A stretch of 48,991 nucleotides of DNA, from assembly GCA_028702675.1 (NCBI GenBank), contig JAQVOJ010000009.1:1-48991 (forward strand), written 5' to 3'. The position numbers and the translations under genes are program-made. Positions 1 to 8,921 of the stretch are shown piece after piece; within the stretch, counting starts at the first letter, position 1, and each line of letters starts with the position of its first letter. The notes under the pieces were generated by a model. It was not told the DNA's origin, searched no databases, and saw only the letters and a list, made by a program, of their open reading frames with translations. The stretch is from Bacteroidales bacterium. GTDB taxonomy: Bacteria; Bacteroidota; Bacteroidia; Bacteroidales; ML635J-15.

Positions 1-1536
1 ATCATCGGTTACCGTAAAAGTATAAACTTGATCGCCGGGAGTAGTAGGATAAGCAGTAGCATTACCCCCTGAATTTGGTTCTATACCATCTCCTGTCCAT
101 ACAATATCGTTAGGGTCGTATGTATGACTAAAAGACCAAACATCAGCAGGAATTATATTTGAACTAAACTCTAAATCAACAGTACATAATGTTCCGTCAT
201 CTCCCCCCCAATCGTCAATAATTACTACACACCATTCGCCATTAATTGGGCAACCAACAAAATTATCAAATGACTCAGCTGGCAGATAATTACCTTCAGG
301 AATTGTACTTACATTATCACAAATACTTTGAAATGTTTGGGTTCCATTATCATTCCAGCAATAATCCCAACATACACCCGGCTCACAAGTAACGCCAGAA
401 ATAGGCTCTCCCAAATCTGTACCTCCACATCCATCTGCTGCACCAATACCTAAAAACTCATGTAGTAATACTTGAGTACCATTAGGGCATTTAACATACA
501 TCTCTAAATCACCCAACCAGGTGTGTTCTAGCCCCATACAAACTCCTTCAAAATCTGAACCCGATTGTATTGTTTGTCCGGGTTCAAATGAATTAACAGT
601 CCAACAAAATTCTTGAACAACTCCCTGATAATCATCAACACATTGATCAACTACCTGAGTATCGGTAATAGACATAACCCATGAGTTAGTAGATACATCT
701 CCTGTAAAGTTAACTTCTTCGTTCGGACAAACCTCTATTTGGTCTTGAGTAATATTGGAAAAACTTGGTGGTATTGATACTCTAGCGCGTACTTCACCCG
801 TCCATGTAGCAATACAACCGTTATTATCAATTGCATATAAATTTACAAAATATCCACCTGATTCGTCAAACGTATAAGTAAAGTCTGTCATCCCTACTCC
901 ATTTTCTTCATAGGGTGCACCACCTGCAGAAATAGACCAAAACCAATTAGTACTTGCATCAGACTGGGTATAATCCTGATTATTATTGGGATATGTACCT
1001 TCTGCTGTAAAAGTTACTTGTTCTCCCGGACAAACATCTATCCATACAGAATCAGGATCTGACAAGCCTGGAACAGTATTAACAAGATCAATTGAATAAT
1101 CCTGACACGGATAACCGCAACTTATTTCTGCAGCAAAACCGGAATATGTAACTGAACCATCTGTTTCCATATATAAAGTCAAACAACTACCGGTGCTCTC
1201 AACTGTTTGTCCCTGTAAACTCGAACCTCCGCTAGCAGGCACTAATAAAGGTGAACCTGTGTTGGGTCCATCATAAATTGTAAGATTATCCCATGTAGCA
1301 CTTTCTAAATCGAATAGACTAAAATATAACTCTATCGAACCACCGGTTTCGCTACAAATTGTAATAGTATATTCTTCGTAAGTACCATAGCTACCACTTG
1401 GTCCACCGGAATCGTATAGTGTTCCTGAACAAGTATTTATTGTTCCCTCTGCACTAATCAAATATGTTTGTGCAAAAAAATGGTTTGCAAAAATTATAAA
1501 TAAGGAAAGCAAAAATATTTTAATATTATTCATCAT
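1..1536 (-). CDS. Giant T9SS-type surface protein, copy A (partial; 3' end outside window)
   Basis: The reading frame stays open from the ATGATG at 1536 to the window edge (512 codons), so the C-terminus is not seen. Residues 1-23 are a signal peptide ending FFAQ. Next come a CUB-like domain (about 24-140, paired Cys, GGPSGSYGTYE then YDGPN), a PKD/Ig-like domain (about 145-255), and a module resembling the proprotein-convertase P domain (about 285-480; motif LEHTWLGDLEMYVKCPNGT). The start of another Ig-like repeat follows. It is a paralogue of the 1535-aa protein encoded at 2139-6746. The first 150 or so codons are nearly identical between the two, the remainder only moderately similar. Its start overlaps the end of the 141-aa gene at 1526-1951 by 11 bp, which implies translational coupling. 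By analogy with copy B it should end in a T9SS sorting domain, but this is inferred. Likely a cell-surface adhesin or matrix protein. Confidence 0.85.
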   Translation of the reverse strand, partial: MMNNIKIFLLSLFIIFANHFFAQTYLISAEGTINTCSGTLYDSGGPSGSYGTYEEYTITICSETGGSIELYFSLFDLESATWDNLTIYDGPNTGSPLLVPASGGSSLQGQTVESTGSCLTLYMETDGSVTYSGFAAEISCGYPCQDYSIDLVNTVPGLSDPDSVWIDVCPGEQVTFTAEGTYPNNNQDYTQSDASTNWFWSISAGGAPYEENGVGMTDFTYTFDESGGYFVNLYAIDNNGCIATWTGEVRARVSIPPSFSNITQDQIEVCPNEEVNFTGDVSTNSWVMSITDTQVVDQCVDDYQGVVQEFCWTVNSFEPGQTIQSGSDFEGVCMGLEHTWLGDLEMYVKCPNGTQVLLHEFLGIGAADGCGGTDLGEPISGVTCEPGVCWDYCWNDNGTQTFQSICDNVSTIPEGNYLPAESFDNFVGCPINGEWCVVIIDDWGGDDGTLCTVDLEFSSNIIPADVWSFSHTYDPNDIVWTGDGIEPNSGGNATAYPTTPGDQVYTFTVTDD

Positions 1537-2000
1537 GGCTTGAATTAAAGAGTTCGGTCATTTCTTTTATTGAATAGAATACTATGGCTTGATTTGAACC
1601 AATTCGATATGTTGTTCTGCTTGAATAGTTTCGCTCGTACTCGTAAAGTGCAAGATTTAAAGAACCTGTAGGTATCTCTTCAACTATATCGCCTTGTTCT
1701 TTTCCGTTAAAATATCGCAAATACGGAAATTGTTCAGCCTTTTCTTCAGGAATATCAACAAAGCTAAAGCCATTGTTGAGTTCAAAATTCAAATATTCTA
1801 TCATTTGTGGCTGTGTTTCTTGCAAATTGCTCAAATACTCTGTTGAGTATTTTGCTAAAAGTCTATTATCGGGAGAAGATTCTGTTTGTGCATAAATAAC
1901 TGAACTAATGCTCATTATCAGAACTGTTATTATTAGATAATTATTTTTCATACGATTAACAATTTATTTACAAGACGTAATAATTCAAAAATGGTTTACT
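1091..2000. repeat. Tandem-duplication block, copy A
   Basis: This segment matches 6301-7210 at a constant offset of 5210 bp. It covers the whole 141-aa gene (3 differences in 426 bp by eye), about 50 bp upstream of it, and the first 150 or so codons of the giant gene (highly similar, scattered differences). At the right end similarity stops abruptly after ATGGTTTACT (position 2000). At the left end identity decays into ordinary paralogue-level similarity near 1090. The sharp edge on one side and graded edge on the other suggest duplication followed by gene conversion. Confidence 0.9.
1526..1951 (-). CDS. Small exported protein, copy A, coupled to giant surface protein
   Basis: A 141-aa protein with a signal peptide (residues 1-22, cleavage after VIYAQ) and a mature part of about 119 residues without cysteine, so it is probably periplasmic or secreted. 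I do not recognise the family. The mature chain is moderately acidic, begins with a helix-like stretch (residues 30-55) and contains an RNYSSRTTYRIG segment that could be beta structure. It is identical to the protein at 6736-7161 except at residues 3 and 5, both in the signal peptide. The stop codon lies 11 bp inside the downstream giant gene, so the two are almost certainly co-translated. That pairing suggests a dedicated partner (periplasmic chaperone, anchoring or assembly factor), which is inference only. Confidence 0.85.
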   Translation of the reverse strand: MKNNYLIITVLIMSISSVIYAQTESSPDNRLLAKYSTEYLSNLQETQPQMIEYLNFELNNGFSFVDIPEEKAEQFPYLRYFNGKEQGDIVEEIPTGSLNLALYEYERNYSSRTTYRIGSNQAIVFYSIKEMTELFNSSHDE

Positions 2001-2138
2001 CAATTAACAACTCTATTGTTATAAATAGGTAAATATACAAATATTTGATAAAGTATGAAGCAATATAAAAAAGAAAACAGTTATTTTTTCATTGATTTAC
2101 ACCATATAAATCATTCTATTATATTAAGTTTTAGGGAT

Positions 2139-5100
2139 TTAACGAATTATACGTACTAGTCCAGATTTTTCGTAAGAAATACCATTCCAATCTTTATATT
2201 CACAGAACCATTTATAATTACCTGTAGGCAAATATTCGTCTCCTTTCATTCTGCTGCCATTATTTGTACCGTCCCATGCTCCATCGGAACATGCATCGCA
2301 TTTAGCATTTATGTAATATTCTTCGGTATAATATACCATATTTCCCCAGCGGTCGAAAATAGTAAGCTTAAAATTATTTGGGTCAATACCAATTCCACAA
2401 ATTCTGAAACAATCATTTACACCATCTCCATTAGGAGTAAATGTTTCGGGAGCATAAAAGGTATTAATTCCTTCGATTAGTAGATTTCGATAAATGGTAT
2501 CGATACACCCATGCTCTGATTCTACGATTAGGATAATTTCGTATTCTCCCATTTCGGCATAAGTGTGTCTTGGGTTAACATACAACGAACTATCGCCATC
2601 GCCAAAAAACCAAAACTGCTGAAAAGCATCAAGCGATGTATTAGTAAACTCTATTTCAGGTTTAAGTATTGTAGTAATTTCAGGTTCCATATAGAAGCTG
2701 GCAATAGGTTTTGGATGAATTGTAATCATTTCGGGAATTACCTGAGTATTTTCACATCCATATTCTGATTTAACAGTTAGGCTAACATCATAAGTACCAT
2801 GATTTCGATAAAGATGAACAGGATTCTTTGTATTTGCAAAACCATTGTCGCCAAAATTCCAAAGATATAATTGCCCTATATCTTCACTATGTTCGGTAAA
2901 ACTAATTAAAGCAGGCTCACATGCTTCAATTTTATCAGCAGTAAATGAATTATCGGGTGTAGGCATTACTGTAATCTTAATAGAATCAGAAACCGTTGGG
3001 GTACCACAATTATCACGAGCTGTTACATGAACATATGAAGTTTCTTGCAGATAAATACTAAAGGGAGAACCGACAATTTCGCCATTTTCAAGTATTAACT
3101 CGTAAGGTCCTCCATTTCCTCCTACTACATCAACAATAATAATTGCTGGTTCGCCTTCGCATACTGTATCGTAACTTGTTACAATTGCACTTATTTCTAA
3201 TTCAGGATATACATTAACTTTAATATTTTGCTTTGAAGCTGTACATGAATGGCTATCGGTAACAGTAACACTATACGTAGTTGTTTCAATCGGACTTACT
3301 TCGAACAAGTGCGAATTGTATGAAGTGCTGTCGCTACCCTCCCAATAGAAATCGTAATAAGGAGTTCCACCTGTTACTTGTGCACCAATGTTTGTGCTTT
3401 GCCCAATACATATTTGTCTGTTACCAAGCGATTGAATATACATTTGTGAAGGTTCATCTATGTGGGCATTTGCAACAATTCTACAGTTATTATCGTCTGT
3501 AACAGTTACTTGATAAGTACCTGCTCCATTAATCATAGTATTAGATGTTTCACCGTTAGGCCACAAATAATTATATGGTAAGGTTCCTCCAGCAACAGTA
3601 ACTACAGCTTCGCCATCATCATAATTGTAACAAGTAGCATCTTCAGTTGATATATTATAAGATAGTGTATCCGGTTCATTTATTATGAAATGGGTATTTA
3701 CTTGACAGCCAATTGCATCGGTTACAGTTACCTGATACAATCCGGCACATATATTATTTAAAACATTTGTTGGCGATGACCAACTATATGATAATGGAGG
3801 AATACCTCCTGTAAGCACCATTTCTGCTCTTCCGTCGCAAGAATGATAACATAAATTATCTTCGAGCAATAATTCTTCGATAATAAGAGTTGGACTCACT
3901 GTAATTGTCATACTCTCGGTATTACTAACACATCCTCTAACATCAACCACATATACAGAATAAGTTACTGTGGAATCAGGAGTAACACTAAAAGTAGAAG
4001 GAGCTTCAAAAATTCCGTTTCCATCGTCCCAATAATAAGTATAAGGAGGTGTTCCACCCTGCTGCTGTGCCTGTACGCTAACTGTTTGTCCTTCGCATAT
4101 TGAGATATCGTTTGATAAGACTACCTGTAACAAATCAGGCTGATAAATTTGAAAGAATTCAACTACTTCGCAATTATTTTCATCGTAAACTGTAACCCAA
4201 TAATTTCCGGCTGCCATATTATTTCTAATTGGACCGGCAGGTCCCATTACATCACTCCATAAATAAACATAAGAGCCAGTCCCCCCTTCTACTGAAATAG
4301 ACATTGTTGCATCATTATTTTCAAAACATGTAACATGAGTATATGAAGTATCAGTAATTACTAATTCAGGAGGTTGATTAATAGTAAAATTCGCAGAAGT
4401 TTCGCAATCGTGAGCATCGGTTATAGTTATTCCATAATCGCCAACACACAAATTTGACAGTATATTTGTTGGAGACCCCCAAGAATAATCATAAGGCACG
4501 GTACCACCTGTAACATCGGCTATAGCTCTACCATTGCAAGATTGATAACAAGGATCATCGTACACGGTCAAATCAATATTTAATTCGGCAGGGTGAAGTA
4601 TTTCTACGATTGTATCGTTAGAATTACAGCCATTTTCACTTACTTGTAAACCCACTTCCATTAAACCGCCTTCGTCCCAAACCAACTGATAAGGTCCTGG
4701 TCCATTCCCTTCTAATATTGTAGCATTACCAAAATCCCAGTTATAAGTAGCCAAATCAGAAGCATTACCGACATAATTGACTTGAGTAATATCTCCAAAA
4801 CACGGAGCAGCAACATAAGTAAATTGTGTAGTAGGTACCGGCCAAAAATGTATTTCGATTTGATCTGTATTTGAACAAGCAGGCGACAAGTTTTCTTCGT
4901 AAAGTTCGAAAACATATTCTCCCCATGTGTCAACAATTACAGTTGCATTTGGTGAGTTCTGATTTTGCCATGTAGCGTTGCCGGGTCCACTAATCATCGA
5001 CCAGTTTACTGTATTTCCATCTACTGTTTCTCCATTAAATGTGAAATTATTTTGACAAACTGAAGAATCGTTACCTGCAACAGGGTATGGCATTGTACAA

Positions 5101-6746
5101 CACAATGGGTCTGTAGGAGGACGTACATGTACTGTTAAAGTAGTATCGTATTCACAGCCAAAATCATCTACAACTGTAAAAGTATATACTAAATCTCCAG
5201 ATTCTGTAGGTATAGCAGTATTTGAACCATTATTATCGGTTTGCACTCCATTACCTGACCAATATGAATCATTCAAATCGTATTCATTTATTATCTCCCA
5301 TAAATTGGTTGGGATAATATTTGCATTAAAATTAATTTGCCAAGAAAAGATATAACCATTATCTGCCCCCATATGGTCGGTAATATGAATAGTCCACGAA
5401 CCATTTAAAGGACAACCAATAAGATTAGACCAATTCCCATCAATCTGGTAAGTACCTGGATTTAGTTGGTTAACACCGGTACTTACATTACCATTAGGGT
5501 CAACATAAGTACTAAGATAAGTCCAGTTAGAATTTTGGTCTATTGGTCCAGATGTTGACGATATTGACCAACAATAATCGTAACCAATACCAGGATCTGT
5601 ATTAGTACTATTATCAATAGGCAAACCTGTAGCTACTGGTTCTCCTAAAATAGTTCCACTACCACCTTGATTAAAAACAGTCATCGTTTGTTCGTTAGGG
5701 CATTCAATTTCCATTGATAAGTCACCCATATAAGAGTGTTCCATATTCACACAAATACTTTCTATATCATCGGTACTTGTTACTACCGAGCCCGGCGGAA
5801 AAGTTCCATTAGTTATTGAAGTTTCGTAATGCACACCACTTCCATCAGGTAAAAATGTTACACCTGCAACCTCATCAACAAATTCTTGCTCCCAAGGCAC
5901 AGGAGTAATAGCTCCTTCAAGATGTATTGTCTCACCAACGCATACAGTATCCTCTACAATATGAGTTCCATCAAATATTGGTGTAATAGAAACTCTTACT
6001 CTATAAGTTGTGGATATCTCTTCGGCACAACCATTAATATCTGTAGCACTTAAAGAAATATGATATCCACCTTCTTCATTAAAAGTATATGTAAGAGTAT
6101 TCATTCCAACATCTGAAAATTGCTCTTGTCCACTGCTACCAATAACAGACCAATTCCAAGTTAAATTTGCATCAGATTGTACATAATTTGTGTTATTATT
6201 TGGATACGTACCATTTGCTGTAAATGTAACAGCCTCTCCTTGACAAACATCTATCCAAACAGAGTCTGTATCAGTTAAGGGAGGATTAGAAGTCATATCA
6301 ATTGAATAATCCTGACAAGGATAACCGCAACTTATTTCTGCAGCAAATCCGGAATATGTAACTGAACCATCTGTATGCCATACTAATGTAAGGCAGGAAC
6401 CGGTGCTTTCAATTGTTTCGCCTTGTAAGCTGTTACTACCGCTAGCAGGCACTAATAAAGGTGAGGCAGTGTTGGGTCCATCATAAATCGTAAGATTATC
6501 CCATGTAGCACTTTCTAAATCGAATAGACTAAAATATAACTCTATCGAGCCACCGGTTTCGCTACAAATTGTCATAGTATAATCTTCGTATGTACCATAG
6601 CTACCACTTGGTCCACCGGAATCGTATAGTGTTCCTGAACAAGTATATATTGGTCCAACTGCACTAATCAAATATGTTTGTGCAAAAAAATGGTTTGCAA
6701 AAATTATAAATAAGGAAAGCAAAAATATTTTAATATTATTCATCAT
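2139..6746 (-). CDS. Giant CUB/PKD/SprB-repeat T9SS surface protein, copy B (1535 aa)
   Basis: Signal peptide 1-23; CUB-like domain about 24-140; PKD/Ig-like about 145-255; P-domain-like module about 285-480 (motif EHSYMGDLSMEIECPN); Ig/PKD-like domains about 480-720. About seven SprB-type repeats follow (GGTxPYxYxW ... AGxYxVTVTDxxxC), then two PKD domains with NFGDNG and FFGDGDSS motifs. The last 100 residues are a gliding-motility-associated C-terminal domain (FTPNGDGVNDCFRICG, FDRWGNMVYYT, AWDGTNNG, PTGNYKW). That domain is the type B T9SS sorting signal, so the protein is predicted to cross the outer membrane by the GldKLMN/PorP machinery encoded at 24874-31087. It likely acts as an adhesin or extracellular matrix protein. 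Its double ATG overlaps the upstream 141-aa gene by 11 bp. No enzymatic domain is seen. Confidence 0.9.
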   Translation of the reverse strand: MMNNIKIFLLSLFIIFANHFFAQTYLISAVGPIYTCSGTLYDSGGPSGSYGTYEDYTMTICSETGGSIELYFSLFDLESATWDNLTIYDGPNTASPLLVPASGSNSLQGETIESTGSCLTLVWHTDGSVTYSGFAAEISCGYPCQDYSIDMTSNPPLTDTDSVWIDVCQGEAVTFTANGTYPNNNTNYVQSDANLTWNWSVIGSSGQEQFSDVGMNTLTYTFNEEGGYHISLSATDINGCAEEISTTYRVRVSITPIFDGTHIVEDTVCVGETIHLEGAITPVPWEQEFVDEVAGVTFLPDGSGVHYETSITNGTFPPGSVVTSTDDIESICVNMEHSYMGDLSMEIECPNEQTMTVFNQGGSGTILGEPVATGLPIDNSTNTDPGIGYDYCWSISSTSGPIDQNSNWTYLSTYVDPNGNVSTGVNQLNPGTYQIDGNWSNLIGCPLNGSWTIHITDHMGADNGYIFSWQINFNANIIPTNLWEIINEYDLNDSYWSGNGVQTDNNGSNTAIPTESGDLVYTFTVVDDFGCEYDTTLTVHVRPPTDPLCCTMPYPVAGNDSSVCQNNFTFNGETVDGNTVNWSMISGPGNATWQNQNSPNATVIVDTWGEYVFELYEENLSPACSNTDQIEIHFWPVPTTQFTYVAAPCFGDITQVNYVGNASDLATYNWDFGNATILEGNGPGPYQLVWDEGGLMEVGLQVSENGCNSNDTIVEILHPAELNIDLTVYDDPCYQSCNGRAIADVTGGTVPYDYSWGSPTNILSNLCVGDYGITITDAHDCETSANFTINQPPELVITDTSYTHVTCFENNDATMSISVEGGTGSYVYLWSDVMGPAGPIRNNMAAGNYWVTVYDENNCEVVEFFQIYQPDLLQVVLSNDISICEGQTVSVQAQQQGGTPPYTYYWDDGNGIFEAPSTFSVTPDSTVTYSVYVVDVRGCVSNTESMTITVSPTLIIEELLLEDNLCYHSCDGRAEMVLTGGIPPLSYSWSSPTNVLNNICAGLYQVTVTDAIGCQVNTHFIINEPDTLSYNISTEDATCYNYDDGEAVVTVAGGTLPYNYLWPNGETSNTMINGAGTYQVTVTDDNNCRIVANAHIDEPSQMYIQSLGNRQICIGQSTNIGAQVTGGTPYYDFYWEGSDSTSYNSHLFEVSPIETTTYSVTVTDSHSCTASKQNIKVNVYPELEISAIVTSYDTVCEGEPAIIIVDVVGGNGGPYELILENGEIVGSPFSIYLQETSYVHVTARDNCGTPTVSDSIKITVMPTPDNSFTADKIEACEPALISFTEHSEDIGQLYLWNFGDNGFANTKNPVHLYRNHGTYDVSLTVKSEYGCENTQVIPEMITIHPKPIASFYMEPEITTILKPEIEFTNTSLDAFQQFWFFGDGDSSLYVNPRHTYAEMGEYEIILIVESEHGCIDTIYRNLLIEGINTFYAPETFTPNGDGVNDCFRICGIGIDPNNFKLTIFDRWGNMVYYTEEYYINAKCDACSDGAWDGTNNGSRMKGDEYLPTGNYKWFCEYKDWNGISYEKSGLVRIIR

Positions 6747-7210
6747 GGCTTGAATTAAAGAGTTCGGTCATTTCTTTTATTGAATAGAATACTATGGCTT
6801 GATTTGAACCAATTCGATATGTTGTTCTGCTTGAATAGTTTCGCTCGTACTCGTAAAGTGCAAGATTTAAAGAACCTGTAGGTATCTCTTCAACTATATC
6901 GCCTTGTTCTTTTCCGTTAAAATATCGCAAATACGGAAATTGTTCAGCCTTTTCTTCAGGAATATCAACAAAGCTAAAGCCATTGTTGAGTTCAAAATTC
7001 AAATATTCTATCATTTGTGGCTGTGTTTCTTGCAAATTGCTCAAATACTCTGTTGAGTATTTTGCTAAAAGTCTATTATCGGGAGAAGATTCTGTTTGTG
7101 CGTAAATAACTGAACTAATGCTCATTATCAGAACTGTTATTATTAGATGATTTTTTTTCATACAATTAACAATTTATTTACAAGACGTAATAATTCAAAA
7201 ATGGTTTACT
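6301..7210. repeat. Tandem-duplication block, copy B
   Basis: Partner of 1091-2000 (offset 5210 bp). It contains the complete 141-aa gene, its immediate upstream stretch, and the signal-peptide and CUB-coding part of the giant gene. Similarity ends at 7210, beyond which the upstream sequences of the two copies are unrelated. Confidence 0.9.
6736..7161 (-). CDS. Small exported protein, copy B, coupled to giant surface protein
   Basis: A 141-aa protein identical to that at 1526-1951 except at residues 3 and 5 of the signal peptide (MKKNHL versus MKNNYL). Signal peptide 1-22, no cysteines, no membrane segment in the mature part, family not recognised. The TAA stop lies inside the giant gene (11-bp overlap with the ATGATG start at 6746). 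It is the first gene after the terminator at 7253-7292, so it should be the promoter-proximal gene of its own transcript. A TATATTTG sequence resembling a Bacteroidota -7 box lies on the minus strand at 7239-7232, but no TTG is found at consensus spacing. Near-perfect conservation next to diverged giants implies recent conversion or strong constraint. Confidence 0.85.
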   Translation of the reverse strand: MKKNHLIITVLIMSISSVIYAQTESSPDNRLLAKYSTEYLSNLQETQPQMIEYLNFELNNGFSFVDIPEEKAEQFPYLRYFNGKEQGDIVEEIPTGSLNLALYEYERNYSSRTTYRIGSNQAIVFYSIKEMTELFNSSHDE

Positions 7211-7252
7211 AACAAATTGATTATAAAGTTACAAATATATCGTTTCAAAAAC

Positions 7253-7292
7253 AAAAAAAGCTGCTCAAGAATACAAAGAGCAGCTTTTTTTT
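7253..7292 (-). terminator. Rho-independent terminator after exbD genes
   Basis: Inverted repeat GCTGCTC / GAGCAGC with an 11-nt loop, flanked by an A-tract (7253-7259) and a T-tract (7285-7292), so it can act in both directions. On the minus strand it sits just beyond the stop of the second exbD (7310) and before the 141-aa gene at 7161, separating the two transcription units. Confidence 0.85.
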
Positions 7293-7309
7293 AAATATTA
7301 AATAATCAA

Positions 7310-7783
7310 TTAATCCATTTTCCGAGCAGAATAATTAATTTTAAGAGCACTTGCTTTTCTAAGTTCCTGTTTAATATCAGTAACAATACCCATTCTGGTT
7401 TCTTGATGAACTTTAAGCGAAGTGGTCATAAAAGGGATTTCGGCTTCGTCTCTTTGTTCCCTTTCTGAGATAATATAATCTCTAATATCAGTAACAGTAG
7501 CGAATGAAGCATTTAGCTGTATTCTAGGTTCTGTACCATAAAGAGATTGGTATTGTCTTCTGGGTTTTCCGACATAGATATAACTAACAAGTGATTTTTT
7601 CTCCAACTTTTTTATTTCAGTTGCTTTAGGGAGGTCTCCGGCAGACACCTGCACTTTTAGCTCCACTTCACGCATAACTGTGGAAATCATAAAGAAGAAC
7701 AGTAGCATGAAAACGATATCAGGTAAAGATGCAGTTGAAATTCCGGGGGCTCCTTTCTTTTTAGCTCTATTGAACTTTGCCAT
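7310..7783 (-). CDS. exbD: Biopolymer transporter ExbD (second copy)
   Basis: 157 aa. ExbD/TolR topology: short basic cytoplasmic N-terminus, one membrane helix (about residues 21-38) containing the conserved proton-path aspartate (Asp22 in SLPDIVFML), and a periplasmic domain. With ExbB it forms a proton-motive-force-driven motor, usually serving TonB-dependent outer-membrane transport. It starts 2 bp after the first exbD ends. Two consecutive, non-identical ExbD proteins are usual for Bacteroidota loci. This copy has a basic run (RAKKKG) before the helix, the other does not. It is last in the operon, followed by the terminator at 7253-7292. Confidence 0.92.
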   Translation of the reverse strand: MAKFNRAKKKGAPGISTASLPDIVFMLLFFFMISTVMREVELKVQVSAGDLPKATEIKKLEKKSLVSYIYVGKPRRQYQSLYGTEPRIQLNASFATVTDIRDYIISEREQRDEAEIPFMTTSLKVHQETRMGIVTDIKQELRKASALKINYSARKMD

Positions 7784-7784
7784 A

Positions 7785-8369
7785 TTAACGGTCTCCTATA
7801 TTTTTAGGTTCAGCTTCTGAGATTCTCTGAGGATAAATCTTTTTAATCGCCTCTTGTTGGTTTTCGGTAAGATCTTCAAAACTTCTTTTACCGAAATACT
7901 CGAAAGCGGCTTCGTTTCTAATCTCATTATAAGCAGCAACCAGTTCGTTTTGTACTTCTATGTATATACCGTAGCTTGTACCTCTATCGTTTTGTAATGA
8001 AATAACACCTTTAGGCACCATTATTTCTTTATTAAGTTCTTCGATAAATTTAGGTTCTTTTTCTGGAAGCGTTTCTTTATTTAATTCGTTACGAATAAAT
8101 TCTTTAGTAGCTTCTCTTAAATCTTCAACCTTCATAAACCGATTTTCGACTAATAATTTATCTTGTGCATTGATTAGTACGACAAAGATATTACGTTCTT
8201 TAATGTCTATATCAGTTTTTTCTTGCTGCACATCAGGAATAGGAGGTAGCTGTCTTAAAATACCGGTATCAACATCCATAGTAGTAGTAACAAGGAAGAA
8301 AATGAGCAGTAGAAAAGCGATGTCAGCCATTGAACCGCCATTAATTTCCGGTGTTTCTCTTCTGGGCAT
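7785..8369 (-). CDS. exbD: Biopolymer transporter ExbD (first copy)
   Basis: 194 aa. One N-terminal membrane helix with the conserved aspartate (Asp16 in GSMADIAFLLLIFF), followed by a periplasmic region longer than usual for ExbD. An acidic insert lies around residues 90-110, and the hydrophilic C-terminal tail ends EPKNIGDR. It partners ExbB (9770-8922) and the second ExbD. It lies between the 4-TM protein gene and the second exbD in a single operon. A TonB-energising role is inferred from family and context; no tonB gene is in the window. Confidence 0.92.
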   Translation of the reverse strand: MPRRETPEINGGSMADIAFLLLIFFLVTTTMDVDTGILRQLPPIPDVQQEKTDIDIKERNIFVVLINAQDKLLVENRFMKVEDLREATKEFIRNELNKETLPEKEPKFIEELNKEIMVPKGVISLQNDRGTSYGIYIEVQNELVAAYNEIRNEAAFEYFGKRSFEDLTENQQEAIKKIYPQRISEAEPKNIGDR

Positions 8370-8406
8370 AATAGTATTTTTTAATATTAATAATTACCAA
8401 TTTTCA

Positions 8407-8919
8407 TTATCTCCAAATTTTGGAAACTTCGGTATAAACAATCCCAACAAAAGCAAAAGCGAAGAAAAGATAGGTTACCCATAATCCTGTATCAACCCAT
8501 TTAGACATACTAGGGGTAACATTAAACTTTTCGGCTCCCATAAAATTTGGTATTGCATCTGATGCGAGTATATATGCAAGCACAACTACAATTGCGATTA
8601 CACCGATAGACACGATACTTTTAATAGCTTTTTTAGGTTCTGAAATAAGTGTTTCAATAAATTTACCAATTGCAAAAATCACTATTAATCCGCCGCTCAC
8701 AACTAAGATAATAATTGCGACATTTAAGACACCGGCGTTCCAATTATCAGCGATTTCGGCAACAGCTTCTTGCTTTTGAATTGAGTCGAGATTATTAGCC
8801 TCTTCGGCTTGCTGTTCTAATCCAGGAGCCTGACTATTGCCAACAAAGTAAGCAATACTCATAACTGCGGCAAGGATTAGGACTGCATATCCTATATATT
8901 TAACTATTTTTTCCAACAT
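8407..8919 (-). CDS. Four-helix membrane protein of the ExbB-ExbD operon
   Basis: 170 aa with four predicted membrane helices (about 8-27, 62-85, 100-120, 145-165). The first soluble loop is rich in Glu and Gln (QAEEANNLDSIQKQ). No catalytic motif is visible. It sits between exbB (3 bp upstream) and exbD, a position often occupied by an uncharacterised membrane protein in Bacteroidota loci, so an accessory or structural role in the ExbBD motor is plausible. I cannot assign a function. Confidence 0.8.
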   Translation of the reverse strand: MLEKIVKYIGYAVLILAAVMSIAYFVGNSQAPGLEQQAEEANNLDSIQKQEAVAEIADNWNAGVLNVAIIILVVSGGLIVIFAIGKFIETLISEPKKAIKSIVSIGVIAIVVVLAYILASDAIPNFMGAEKFNVTPSMSKWVDTGLWVTYLFFAFAFVGIVYTEVSKIWR

Positions 8920-8921
8920 GA

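Noticed and set aside
2301..6740. CRISPR or tandem DNA repeat array within the giant gene
   Set aside because: Periodicity is at protein level (PKD/SprB repeats) with diverged DNA; no short identical repeats with spacers.
7232..7239. Complete promoter for the 141-aa gene copy B
   Set aside because: TATATTTG is present but the nearest TTG triplets are 6, 12 and 26 bp away, outside the usual 18-21 bp.
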